Shown here: in pieces, positions 6,097 through 12,027 of the stretch
Position numbering within the stretch: the first letter of the stretch is position 1
Layout: the number at the start of each line of letters is the position of its first letter
NCBI GenBank assembly: GCA_021799915.1
Contig: JAJYZN010000077.1
Span: forward strand, 1 to 12,027
Source: Actinomycetes bacterium
GTDB taxonomy: Bacteria > Actinomycetota > Acidimicrobiia > Acidimicrobiales > RAAP-2
Direction of reading: 5' to 3'
DNA length: 12,027 nt
Notes under the pieces: generated by a model
Databases searched by the model: none
Told to the model about the DNA's origin: nothing
What the model saw: only the letters and a program-made list of their open reading frames with translations
Position numbers and translations under genes: made by a program

Positions 6097-9000
6097 TCAT
6101 CCGATTGCTCGATCCAGGAGGTCAGCTTGCTCGAGTTGGTGCAATGCAGCGCTCCCGGTCGCCGGGCTTGCTGACTCGTCACGGCTGACATGACGAAGGA
6201 GGTAGCTGTCTCTCAGCAAACGGTGCAGCCGGGCGTGGACGAACGACCAGGCACCCATGTTCTCGGGCTCTTCCTGGAGCCAGACCACCTCTTCGGCATT
6301 GGGGTAGCCAGCCAACACTCCATTGAGCACCTCCTGAGGCCATGGATAGAGCTGCTCGATCCGGACGATGGCTACCTGGGATCGCTGCTCGCCTTCCGCC
6401 TGTTGATCCCGGCGGTGGATGGCTTCCGCGGATATCTTGCCGCTGCACAAGACGACTCGGCGCACCGCGCCCCGATCGACGACCCCAGCATCGTCGATCA
6501 CCTCGACGAACGACCCCGAGGTCAGTTCCGTGATCGGTGATCGGGATGCGACGGCTCGCAACATCGACTTTGGCGTGATCACCACCAGGGGCACAGGGGG
6601 CTTCCTGCGCACTTGGGACCGGAGGAGGTGAAAGTACTGAGCGGCGGTCGACGGCACGGTCACGCGCAGGTTCCCGCGAGCACAGAGGGAGAGGAACCGC
6701 TCCAAGCGCGCTGATGAGTGCTCGGGGCCTTGGCCTTCGTACCCGTGAGGCAAGAGGAGGACCAGGCCGGCATGCTGCCCCCACTTGTCCTCCGCTGCAA
6801 CGAGGAAGTTGTCGATGATGATCTCGGCGCCATTGACGAAATCGCCGAATTGCGCCTCCCAGCAGACCAAAGACTCGGGCGCTTCGACCGAGTAGCCGTA
6901 CTCGAACCCCACCGCCGCGTACTCCGAGAGCAGCGAGTCTCGGACGGTGAAACGTCCAAGGCGCTCGCCCACGGGAAGATCTGCGACATCGAGATGGGCA
7001 AGAGGGATCAGTTCCTCGCCGTTGGCATAGTCCACCAGCACGGCGTGGCGATGGCTAAACGTCCCGCGGCGCGTGTCCTGGCCGGTGAGACGAACGTCGA
7101 AGCCGTCAACGAGCAGCGTGGCGATGGCCAGCGACTCTCCGAAAGCCCAGTCCACCTGGCCTTTGGCAAGGAGCTCGTCACGCCCGGCGAATTGGCGCTC
7201 GAGCTTGGGGTGCAGGCTGAACCCAGGCGGGACTGCGTGACTGAGCAAGGCCAGCTTTCTCAGGGTGTCTTCCGCCACCCCGGTCTCGACGCGCGGGATT
7301 GCGGGACCCACACGGTCGGACTCCGGCAGCCGAGACGGCCGGGGCGGGCTCTCCGCCCTGACTTCGTCGAGAACCCCCTGCAGGCGAGAGTTGAAATCGT
7401 CCAATGCCTGCTCTGCTGCTTCCAACGTGATGTCTCCCCGGCGGACCAACGACTCGGTGTACAGCTTGCGCACCGACCGCTTGGCCTCGATGCGCTTGTA
7501 CATGAGGGGCTGGGTGTAGCTGGGATCGTCCCCTTCGTTGTGACCGTGACGCCGGTAACAGACCAAGTCGATCACGACGTCCTTATGGAACTCCTGCCGG
7601 AATGAAAACGCCAGCCGTGCGGCTCGTACGCATGCCTCGGGATCATCACCGTTCACGTGAAGGATCGGCGCCTGCACCATCTTGGCGACGTCGGTGGGGT
7701 ACACCGACGTGCGAGCGGCTTCAGGTGCCGTCGTGAAACCAAGTTGATTGTTGATCACCACGTGGACGGTCCCGCCGACCCGGTACCCCGAGAGCCCGGA
7801 CAGGTTCAAGGTCTCGGCGACGACACCTTGGCCGGCGAACGCCGCGTCCCCATGAATGAGGATTGAGAAGATCGGGAAGTCATCCCTTCGAGCCGCCATC
7901 GCTCCAGGGGTGCCATCGGTCGGCGGTGCGAGCTGATCTTGCTTGGCTCTCGCCATACCCAGCACCACAGGGTCGACTGCCTCGAGGTGTGACGGGTTCG
8001 AGGCCAGCGTGACCGCGATGTCGGCCCCCGAGGGTCCGGTGAACTTTCCCGACGCACCCTTGTGGTACTTCACGTCTCCCGATCCCTGCACCGATTCGGG
8101 ATCGAGGTTGCCTTCGAACTCTTCGAAGATCTCCCGGTAGGACTTCCCGACGATGTTCGCCAGGACGTTCAGGCGGCCGCGGTGAGCCATGCCCATGACC
8201 GCTTCTGGCGATCCGGATCGCGCCGCCTCGTCGAGCAGGGTATCGAGCAGGACGATCGTCGATTCGGCTCCTTCGAGCCCAAACCGTTTCTGCCCGACGT
8301 AGCGCGAGTGGAGGAATCGCTCGAACACTTCGGCCGCGTTCAGGCGATCGAGGATATGGCGCTGCTCGTCGGAGGACACCGACGGCGAAACCCCTTCGAC
8401 GTGCTCTTGGATCCAGCGCTTCTGGGCCGGGTCCTGGATGTGCATGTACTCGACGGCGAGCGTCCGGCAGTATGCCTCGCGCAGGATGTGAAGGATCTCG
8501 TCGAGAGTCGCCACGTCTCGACCGGCAAGTCCGTCGGTGACGAAGTGCCGGGGGAGGTCCCAGATGGTGAGACCGTAGGTGAGGGGGTCGAGCTCAGGGT
8601 GGATATGTGGGGGTTCCGCGTCGAGCGGGTCGAGATGAGCGATCAGGTGACCCCGGACTCGGTACATGTTGATGAGGGTCTGCACGTGCACCTGCTTGAG
8701 CATTCGGCGGTGTCCCTGGTCGGCCCACCCCTCTGCGACCCCGGCGGTCGAATCGCTCTCCCACCGCACGGCTTCGTAGGGCACTCCCATCGACCGGAAC
8801 ACGTCTCCGTAGAAGTCATCCTCGCCGGTGAGGTACCGAGCCACCTGAGCGAGGAACACTCCCGACTCGGCACCCTGGATGATCCGGTGGTCGTAGGTCG
8901 AGGTCAGCGTGACCACCTTTCCGACGCCGAGCTCAGCCAGCACCCGGGGATCGGTCGCTTCGTAGCCCGATGGGTAACCGAGTGAGCCGACGCCGATGAT

Positions 9001-9975
9001 CGCACCCTGCCCGGGGAGGAGGCGGGGCACGGATTGCACCGTGCCCAGGGTTCCCGGATTGGTGAGGGTCACCGTGGTGCCGGTGAAGTCGTCGGGGGTG
9101 ATCTTCGCCGAGTGCACCCGTCGCACGAGGTCCTCGTAGGTGAGGACGAAGGAGCGGAAGTCGAGCGTGTCGGCATCCTTGATGCAGGGCACCATCAGGG
9201 TGCGGGTACCATCGCCCTTCTCCACATCGACTGCCAGCCCCAGCCCGACATGCGCGTGACGGAGAATGCTCGGAGTGCCGCTGGACGAGACGAAGGTCGC
9301 GTTGAGCGCGGGGACTCGGCCGAGGGCACGCACGATGGCGAAACCGATGAGGTGAGTGAAGCTCACCTTGGCCCCGGTAGTCCGAGCAAGGTGGTCGTTC
9401 AAGATCTGGCGATTGACCTCGAGGAGCTTCGCCGGCATGGTTCGCACGCTGGTCGCGGTAGGGACACTCAGGCTCGCTTCCATGTTGGCTGCAACCCTCG
9501 CCGCCGCGCCGCGGAGCGGGACGGCGGTCTCTTGGTCACCGCCGGGATCACTCGCTGCCCCCGCTTGGACGGGAGCTGGGGCCTGAGCTGGAGCCTGAGC
9601 CTGAGCGGGCGCCTGAGCGGCAGCCTGAGCCGGCGCCTGAGCCGGCGGCATCGTCCCCTCCGGGACCAGCACCTGGGCCGGCGACCCCGGCAGACCGATC
9701 TCGAGGTTTGGCAAGGCCACGTGTGCGCTTCCCTCGACGGGGAGTGTCGGCGATGGCGGCAGCACAAATGGTGCTTCGGGCACGGGAGACGGCCGATAGT
9801 CAGAGAAGAACTCACGCCAGCTCTCGCTCACCGACGACGGGTCGGCGACGAAACGGTCGTACATGTCGTCGACCAGCCACGCGTTCGGACCGAACGAACC
9901 GGCCGACCGCCCGCTCGGACTCCTCATTGCCGGAGACGGGCTGGGGGGTTCGAGGTGACTGCTCACGACCTCCAC
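6097..9975 (-). CDS. kgd: Multifunctional 2-oxoglutarate decarboxylase/dehydrogenase E1 with fused E2-like domain
   Basis: This 1292-codon protein of the Kgd/OdhA type catalyses decarboxylation of 2-oxoglutarate in the TCA cycle and, with a lipoylated E2 and E3 encoded elsewhere, yields succinyl-CoA. Order: E1 N-terminal helix FGPNAWLVDDMYDRF (28-42); a Pro/Ala/Gln-rich linker (about 111-137); an E2-type acyltransferase domain (about 165-385) with TSTYDHRIIQGAESG (His363); then the E1 TPP domains from about residue 430, with FGLEGAES (565-572), MAHRGRLNVL, IHGDAAFAGQGV (708-719), INNQLGFTT (TPP-binding Asn region) and RRHGHNEGDDPS (808-819). The C-terminus QEEPENMGAWSF is typical of E1. No lipoyl domain is present, as in other actinobacterial members. 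The GTG at 9975 is the most upstream start; GTG 9966 and ATG 9927 are alternatives, the last fitting homologue lengths. It heads the minus-strand cluster. Confidence 0.97.
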   Translation of the reverse strand: MEVVSSHLEPPSPSPAMRSPSGRSAGSFGPNAWLVDDMYDRFVADPSSVSESWREFFSDYRPSPVPEAPFVLPPSPTLPVEGSAHVALPNLEIGLPGSPAQVLVPEGTMPPAQAPAQAAAQAPAQAQAPAQAPAPVQAGAASDPGGDQETAVPLRGAAARVAANMEASLSVPTATSVRTMPAKLLEVNRQILNDHLARTTGAKVSFTHLIGFAIVRALGRVPALNATFVSSSGTPSILRHAHVGLGLAVDVEKGDGTRTLMVPCIKDADTLDFRSFVLTYEDLVRRVHSAKITPDDFTGTTVTLTNPGTLGTVQSVPRLLPGQGAIIGVGSLGYPSGYEATDPRVLAELGVGKVVTLTSTYDHRIIQGAESGVFLAQVARYLTGEDDFYGDVFRSMGVPYEAVRWESDSTAGVAEGWADQGHRRMLKQVHVQTLINMYRVRGHLIAHLDPLDAEPPHIHPELDPLTYGLTIWDLPRHFVTDGLAGRDVATLDEILHILREAYCRTLAVEYMHIQDPAQKRWIQEHVEGVSPSVSSDEQRHILDRLNAAEVFERFLHSRYVGQKRFGLEGAESTIVLLDTLLDEAARSGSPEAVMGMAHRGRLNVLANIVGKSYREIFEEFEGNLDPESVQGSGDVKYHKGASGKFTGPSGADIAVTLASNPSHLEAVDPVVLGMARAKQDQLAPPTDGTPGAMAARRDDFPIFSILIHGDAAFAGQGVVAETLNLSGLSGYRVGGTVHVVINNQLGFTTAPEAARTSVYPTDVAKMVQAPILHVNGDDPEACVRAARLAFSFRQEFHKDVVIDLVCYRRHGHNEGDDPSYTQPLMYKRIEAKRSVRKLYTESLVRRGDITLEAAEQALDDFNSRLQGVLDEVRAESPPRPSRLPESDRVGPAIPRVETGVAEDTLRKLALLSHAVPPGFSLHPKLERQFAGRDELLAKGQVDWAFGESLAIATLLVDGFDVRLTGQDTRRGTFSHRHAVLVDYANGEELIPLAHLDVADLPVGERLGRFTVRDSLLSEYAAVGFEYGYSVEAPESLVCWEAQFGDFVNGAEIIIDNFLVAAEDKWGQHAGLVLLLPHGYEGQGPEHSSARLERFLSLCARGNLRVTVPSTAAQYFHLLRSQVRRKPPVPLVVITPKSMLRAVASRSPITELTSGSFVEVIDDAGVVDRGAVRRVVLCSGKISAEAIHRRDQQAEGEQRSQVAIVRIEQLYPWPQEVLNGVLAGYPNAEEVVWLQEEPENMGAWSFVHARLHRLLRDSYLLRHVSRDESASPATGSAALHQLEQADLLDRAIG
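9568..9645 (-). repeat. Pro/Ala/Gln linker repeat in Kgd (12-bp based)
   Basis: Degenerate 12-bp units (GGCGCCTGAGCC-like on the plus strand, with 6-bp variants) encode APAQ-type repeats between the E1 N-terminal helix and the E2-like domain. Flexible Ala/Pro-rich linkers are common in this enzyme class, so this array is expected in kind, though it uses the same repeat style as other genes here. Confidence 0.8.
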
Positions 9976-10185
9976 CCTACCGGGACCCCCAGGCCTCCCG
10001 GTGCCCTCGAGGCCGCTTGCGGACTGCCCGGGAAGGAGAAAACCGCAAGTCCTTCCGGTGCCTGCCGCTCGACAGCCCGAGCTGCCTGCCCCTCGACAGC
10101 CCGAGGTGCCTCTGCCGCTGCACTGTCGTCAGTGGACTCCTGCACCGCCAGGGCCGGCTCCAGGGCCGCTAGCGTCGTCCCTGAG
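9976..10185. other. Divergent intergenic region between kgd and the hydrolase
   Basis: About 210 bp that should hold the promoters for both directions. It contains an inverted repeat CTTGCGG/CCGCAAG (10016-10022 and 10043-10049, 20-nt spacer), an A-rich AAGGAGAAAACC stretch between the arms, and a two-copy 24-bp direct repeat at 10062-10109. No convincing -35/-10 pair could be recognised on either strand. An in-frame GTG at 10132 could extend the hydrolase by 18 residues. Confidence 0.5.
10062..10109. repeat. Two-copy 24-bp direct repeat upstream of the hydrolase
   Basis: CTGCCGCTCGACAGCCCGAG (10062-10081) recurs as CTGCCCCTCGACAGCCCGAG (10086-10105), one mismatch in 20, with a period of 24 bp. 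It is the only array of this style in the window that appears to be non-coding, unless the hydrolase starts further upstream than assigned. Confidence 0.75.
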
Positions 10186-11295
10186 ATGCCGACATTTCCA
10201 CTGGGCCTGCATGTGGACGCGCATCCTCCCCTTGCCGGCTGGGGAGCAACAGGGGTGCCCATCGTGGTGTACGTCCACGGGTCGCTCGATCGCGGAACCA
10301 GCTTCGCCAGGGTGGTCCGGCGCATTCCCGAATGGGGCGCGATCACCTACGACCGGCGGGGTTACGCGCGCTCGCGATCACCCCGTCTGGACCATCCCAG
10401 CGGAGCATGCCCCAGCGGAGCGTGCCCCAGCGGAGCGTGCCCCAGCGGTGCCGCGGCCGCTCGGAGGCACGGTATTCCAATGCCAGAGACCGCCCCGAGC
10501 AGTGCGGCCGAGCCGGCTGATCTGACCCGTCATGTCGACGATCTCCTCGAGCTCGTCGACGCGCTGCCAGCCCGAGGTGGAGTGACGGCGATCGGGCACA
10601 GTCTGGGGGGCGACATCGTCATCGGTGCCGCTCTCGCCGAGCCCGGGCTCTTCGCGTCGATTGGCGCCTTTGAGCCCCCGATGCCGTGGCTGGGGTTCAG
10701 ACGCCAGCTGGCCCACCCGAGCGATGGAACCGCCCCTGCCGCGCAACCTGCCGCGCAACCTGCCGCGCAACCCGTGGCGCAACCTGCGGCGCAACCCGAC
10801 AAGGATCACCGGAGCACATCACGCTCCGAAGCTCCCCAATCGGACGTGCCCCGCCGATGGCCCCCGCTGGACCCGGACCCGGCAGTCGAAGCCGAGCGCT
10901 TCTTCCGCAGGATGGTGGGAGACGCCGCCTGGGACAGGCTGCCCGAACGAGCCAGACAAGACCGACGCGACGACGGCCCGGCTCTGGTGGCCGATCTCAC
11001 GAGCATCCGGGGACCTGCACCGTTCGACGTCACTCGACTGAACGTGCCGGTTCTCTTCGGCCGTGGTGGAGTTGCCGGCGAGCAGCACCACCGTGAGACG
11101 GTGGCCTGGCTCGTGGCGCACGTGCAAGGGACCGAGCTGGTAGAGATCGAAGGTGCAGGCCATGGTGCACACCTGAGCCACCCCGACGCGTTCGCTCGGT
11201 TCGTGCGACGGGCAGTTGGGATGGCCCGCAGTGCCGGGAGCACCCAGGTGGCAGGGGTGGCAGGGCTGGTCGATCGAGGTCCCGGCGCGCGATGA
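10186..11295 (+). CDS. Alpha/beta hydrolase with repeat-expanded loops
   Basis: A 369-residue alpha/beta-hydrolase fold protein of unknown substrate. Visible are VVYVHGSLDRGTSF (28-40, oxyanion-hole HG), TYDRRGYARS (54-63), the nucleophile elbow GHSLGG (Ser139), AFEPPMPWLG (Glu163, possible acid) and GAGHGAHLSHPDAF (His326 as the likely catalytic His). Typical relatives are roughly 250-280 residues; the excess is mainly two insertions. One is PSGAC repeats (71-89) between the Arg-Gly-Tyr turn and the helix before the nucleophile; the other is AAQP repeats (about 184-204) in the cap region. The ATG at 10186 places the start just before the first strand; it has only a weak ribosome-binding site, and GTG 10132 is an alternative. 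The upstream continuation of the frame is only antisense to kgd. The stop codon overlaps the start of the next gene as ATGA, suggesting translational coupling. Confidence 0.88.
   Translation: MPTFPLGLHVDAHPPLAGWGATGVPIVVYVHGSLDRGTSFARVVRRIPEWGAITYDRRGYARSRSPRLDHPSGACPSGACPSGACPSGAAAARRHGIPMPETAPSSAAEPADLTRHVDDLLELVDALPARGGVTAIGHSLGGDIVIGAALAEPGLFASIGAFEPPMPWLGFRRQLAHPSDGTAPAAQPAAQPAAQPVAQPAAQPDKDHRSTSRSEAPQSDVPRRWPPLDPDPAVEAERFFRRMVGDAAWDRLPERARQDRRDDGPALVADLTSIRGPAPFDVTRLNVPVLFGRGGVAGEQHHRETVAWLVAHVQGTELVEIEGAGHGAHLSHPDAFARFVRRAVGMARSAGSTQVAGVAGLVDRGPGAR
10396..10455 (+). repeat. 15-bp tandem repeat (about 3.6 copies) in the hydrolase
   Basis: CCCAGCGGAGCRTGC units start at 10396, 10411 and 10426, and a degraded fourth starts at 10441. 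They encode PSGAC repeats. Units two and three are identical and unit one differs at one base, indicating recent expansion. Confidence 0.9.
10735..10794 (+). repeat. 12-bp tandem repeat (5 copies) in the hydrolase
   Basis: CCTGCCGCGCAA occurs three times identically (10735, 10747, 10759), followed by variants CCCGTGGCGCAA and CCTGCGGCGCAA. It encodes PAAQ/PVAQ repeats within the cap region of the hydrolase. Confidence 0.9.
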
Positions 11296-11879
11296 GAGTC
11301 CTCATGAGCGGATCGAGTGGCCTGATCGGCAAGGCCCTCGCCGGCCGGCTGGAGCGCCAAGGCCACACGGTCGTGCGGCTCACTCGACTGGACTCTGCGG
11401 CCCCACCGGGCGCGACGGCCCCGCCGGGCGCGACGGCCCCACCGGGCGCAGCGGGCCCAGCGGCCCCGCCCGAAGCCTCACCGCCACCGGCGCACACCGC
11501 TTTTCCCAATCCCTCGACCGCGCCGATACTCGCTGTGCCATGGGACCCGCCCAACGGCAAGCTGGACCGGACCGCACTCGAGGCACTCGGGCCCTACGAC
11601 GGCGTCGTGCACTTGGCCGGTGCTGGCATCGGCGATCGCCGCTGGACTTCGGCCCGGAGACGGGAGATCCTGGCGAGCCGGACCGAATCGACCCGGACCC
11701 TCGCCCAAACGTTGATCTCCTTGGATCCCGTCCCACCCGTGCTCGTGAGCGCGTCGGCCGTCGGTTTCTACGGCGATCGCGGCGACCAGGAGCTCACCGA
11801 GGACGACGGCCCTGGCGTCGGATTCCTGGCCGACGTCTGCCGTGCATGGGCATCGAACAGTGTGATTGTATATGTGTAA
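11292..11879 (+). pseudogene. TIGR01777-type NAD-dependent epimerase, truncated by an insertion
   Basis: The frame gives 195 residues against about 300 for the family (SDR-type epimerases related to YfcH and the SulA/Slr1223 group). It opens with the dinucleotide-binding motif MSGSSGLIG (5-13), followed by VVHLAGAGIGDRRW (105-118), SRTEST (129-134) and LVSASAVGFYGDRG (151-164, with the conserved Tyr160). Similarity to the family runs through GFLADVCRAW (177-186); after Trp186 (codon 11847-11849) the last nine residues are unlike the family and the DNA turns AT-rich, so the C-terminal half is missing. A run of ATAPPG repeats (about 37-54) expands the loop after the second strand. The start overlaps the hydrolase stop by 4 bp. 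The remaining C-terminal part may lie beyond the window, on the far side of the insertion. Confidence 0.82.
11400..11453 (+). repeat. Three tandem 18-bp repeats in the epimerase
   Basis: GCCCCACCGGGCGCGACG (11400), GCCCCGCCGGGCGCGACG (11418) and GCCCCACCGGGCGCAGCG (11436) encode APPGAT-type hexads. The array lies in a loop region near residues 37-54, where relatives have no such sequence as far as I know. Confidence 0.9.
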
Positions 11880-11898
11880 AACCGTGTAGTTCGTAGTA
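11860..11898 (+). other. Spaced GTGT motifs in the AT-rich element end
   Basis: GTGTG at 11860, GTGTA at 11874, GTGTA at 11884 and a related CGTAG at 11892 occur in the AT-rich stretch; the two GTGTA copies are exactly 10 bp apart, one helical turn. IS607 transposases bind several short sites at each end, so these are candidate binding sites; this link is inference. Confidence 0.4.
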
Positions 11899-11902
11899 AG
11901 AT
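11897..11902 (+). promoter_or_regulatory. Candidate -10 element (TAAGAT) for a leaderless transcript
   Basis: TAAGAT lies 6 nt before the GTG at 11909, the spacing expected when transcription begins at the start codon. There is no Shine-Dalgarno before this GTG. Leaderless genes with such an arrangement are common in actinobacteria. No good -35 is visible; GTGTAA at 11874-11879 is a weak match at 17-bp spacing. Confidence 0.45.
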
Positions 11903-11908
11903 ACTGAT

Positions 11909-12027
11909 GTGCCAACGCTCGTACCGATTGGTGTTGCTGCCCGCGAGATGGGCGTACATCCCGATACCCTGCGCCGGTGGGAGGCTGAGGGCAGGATCGA
12001 CCCTGCCGAGCGGACGCCGGGAGGAAG
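11909..12027 (+). CDS. MerR-like HTH protein, probable IS607-type serine transposase TnpA (5' part)
   Basis: Thirty-nine codons are visible from the GTG at 11909 to the window edge. The protein begins VPTLVPIGVAAREMGV, followed by HPDTLRRWEAEGRIDPAE and RTPGG, which is the winged-helix DNA-binding layout of MerR-type domains. The IGxAAxxxGVxxxTLRRWExxGxI...RTPGG pattern is characteristic of IS607 TnpA, where this domain precedes a serine recombinase catalytic domain; that domain would be encoded beyond the window, so the assignment cannot be completed here. A stand-alone MerR regulator or excisionase is the alternative. The position just inside an AT-rich junction in a broken gene favours the transposase. 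Confidence 0.72.
   Translation, partial: MPTLVPIGVAAREMGVHPDTLRRWEAEGRIDPAERTPGG

Larger units (their letters stand above)
11850..12027 (+). mobile_element. Left end of a putative IS607-family insertion sequence (continues past window)
   Basis: Similarity to the epimerase ends at TGG (11847-11849), and the next ~58 bp (11851-11908) are clearly AT-richer than the surrounding DNA. They lead directly into a MerR-like HTH reading frame resembling the N-terminus of IS607 TnpA serine transposases. IS607 elements have no terminal inverted repeats, make no target duplication and favour GG targets; the junction here falls at TGGG (11847-11850). The exact boundary is inferred. The right end, and any tnpB, would lie outside the window. 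A non-IS607 element with a MerR-type resolvase or excisionase is the main alternative. Confidence 0.68.

Noticed and set aside
6060..6191. Extension of the NYN protein to start inside the kgd 3' end
   Set aside because: The extra residues overlap the conserved Kgd C-terminus and show no coding-like character; a start at 6059 or 6008 is more plausible.
9034..10185. Long N-terminal extension of the hydrolase frame into kgd
   Set aside because: The frame is open only because it is antisense to kgd; recognisable hydrolase sequence begins just after ATG 10186.
9963..10346. Minus-strand frame of about 127 codons upstream of kgd with RAVExQA-like repeats
   Set aside because: It is antisense to the hydrolase N-terminus for much of its length, is out of frame with kgd, has no clear start or family, and its repeats are just the 24-bp DNA repeat read from the other strand.

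Overview
The window looks like a chromosomal segment of a high-GC actinobacterium. The strongest clue is a single protein that fuses the E2 acyltransferase-like domain and the E1 domain of 2-oxoglutarate dehydrogenase (Kgd/OdhA type), an arrangement known from Actinomycetota. FabZ, an IlvX-like TPP enzyme and frequent GTG starts fit an acidimicrobial-type lineage, but that finer placement is inference.

Layout. Positions 2-1222 (+) hold the 3' part of a TPP-dependent acetolactate-synthase-like enzyme. It converges on a tightly packed minus-strand cluster, in transcription order: kgd (9975-6097), a NYN-domain ribonuclease fused to a long Lys/Ala-rich histone-H1-like tail and an S1-like C-terminal domain (about 6059-4311), fabZ (4283-3771), xthA (3752-2940) and a formylglycine-type sulfatase (2835-1306). 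Gaps are about 37, 27, 18 and 104 bp, so the first four genes at least could be one operon. About 210 bp upstream of kgd, and divergent from it, is a plus-strand pair: an alpha/beta hydrolase (10186-11295) whose stop overlaps the start of a TIGR01777-type NAD-dependent epimerase (11292-). The epimerase breaks off after about 186 native codons. The sequence there becomes AT-rich and leads into a MerR-like helix-turn-helix reading frame (11909-12027, cut by the window edge), which looks like the start of an IS607-family serine transposase. The most economical reading is an IS607-type insertion that disrupted the epimerase.

Two features stand out. First, the NYN-H1-S1 fusion is an unusual RNase architecture, sitting directly downstream of a central-metabolism gene. 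Second, short tandem repeats with periods of 12, 15, 18, 21, 24 and 36 bp recur through the window. They lie in the Kgd linker, the NYN protein, the extreme N-terminus of FabZ, two loops of the hydrolase, one loop of the epimerase, and the kgd-hydrolase intergenic region. All periods are multiples of three, and most arrays expand Pro/Ala/Gly-rich loops inside otherwise compact enzyme folds.

No tRNA, rRNA or CRISPR array was seen. Functional links between the genes are mostly inferred from order. The cluster mixes central carbon metabolism (Kgd), RNA processing (NYN), fatty-acid synthesis (FabZ), DNA repair (XthA) and sulfate-ester hydrolysis, and does not form an obvious single pathway.
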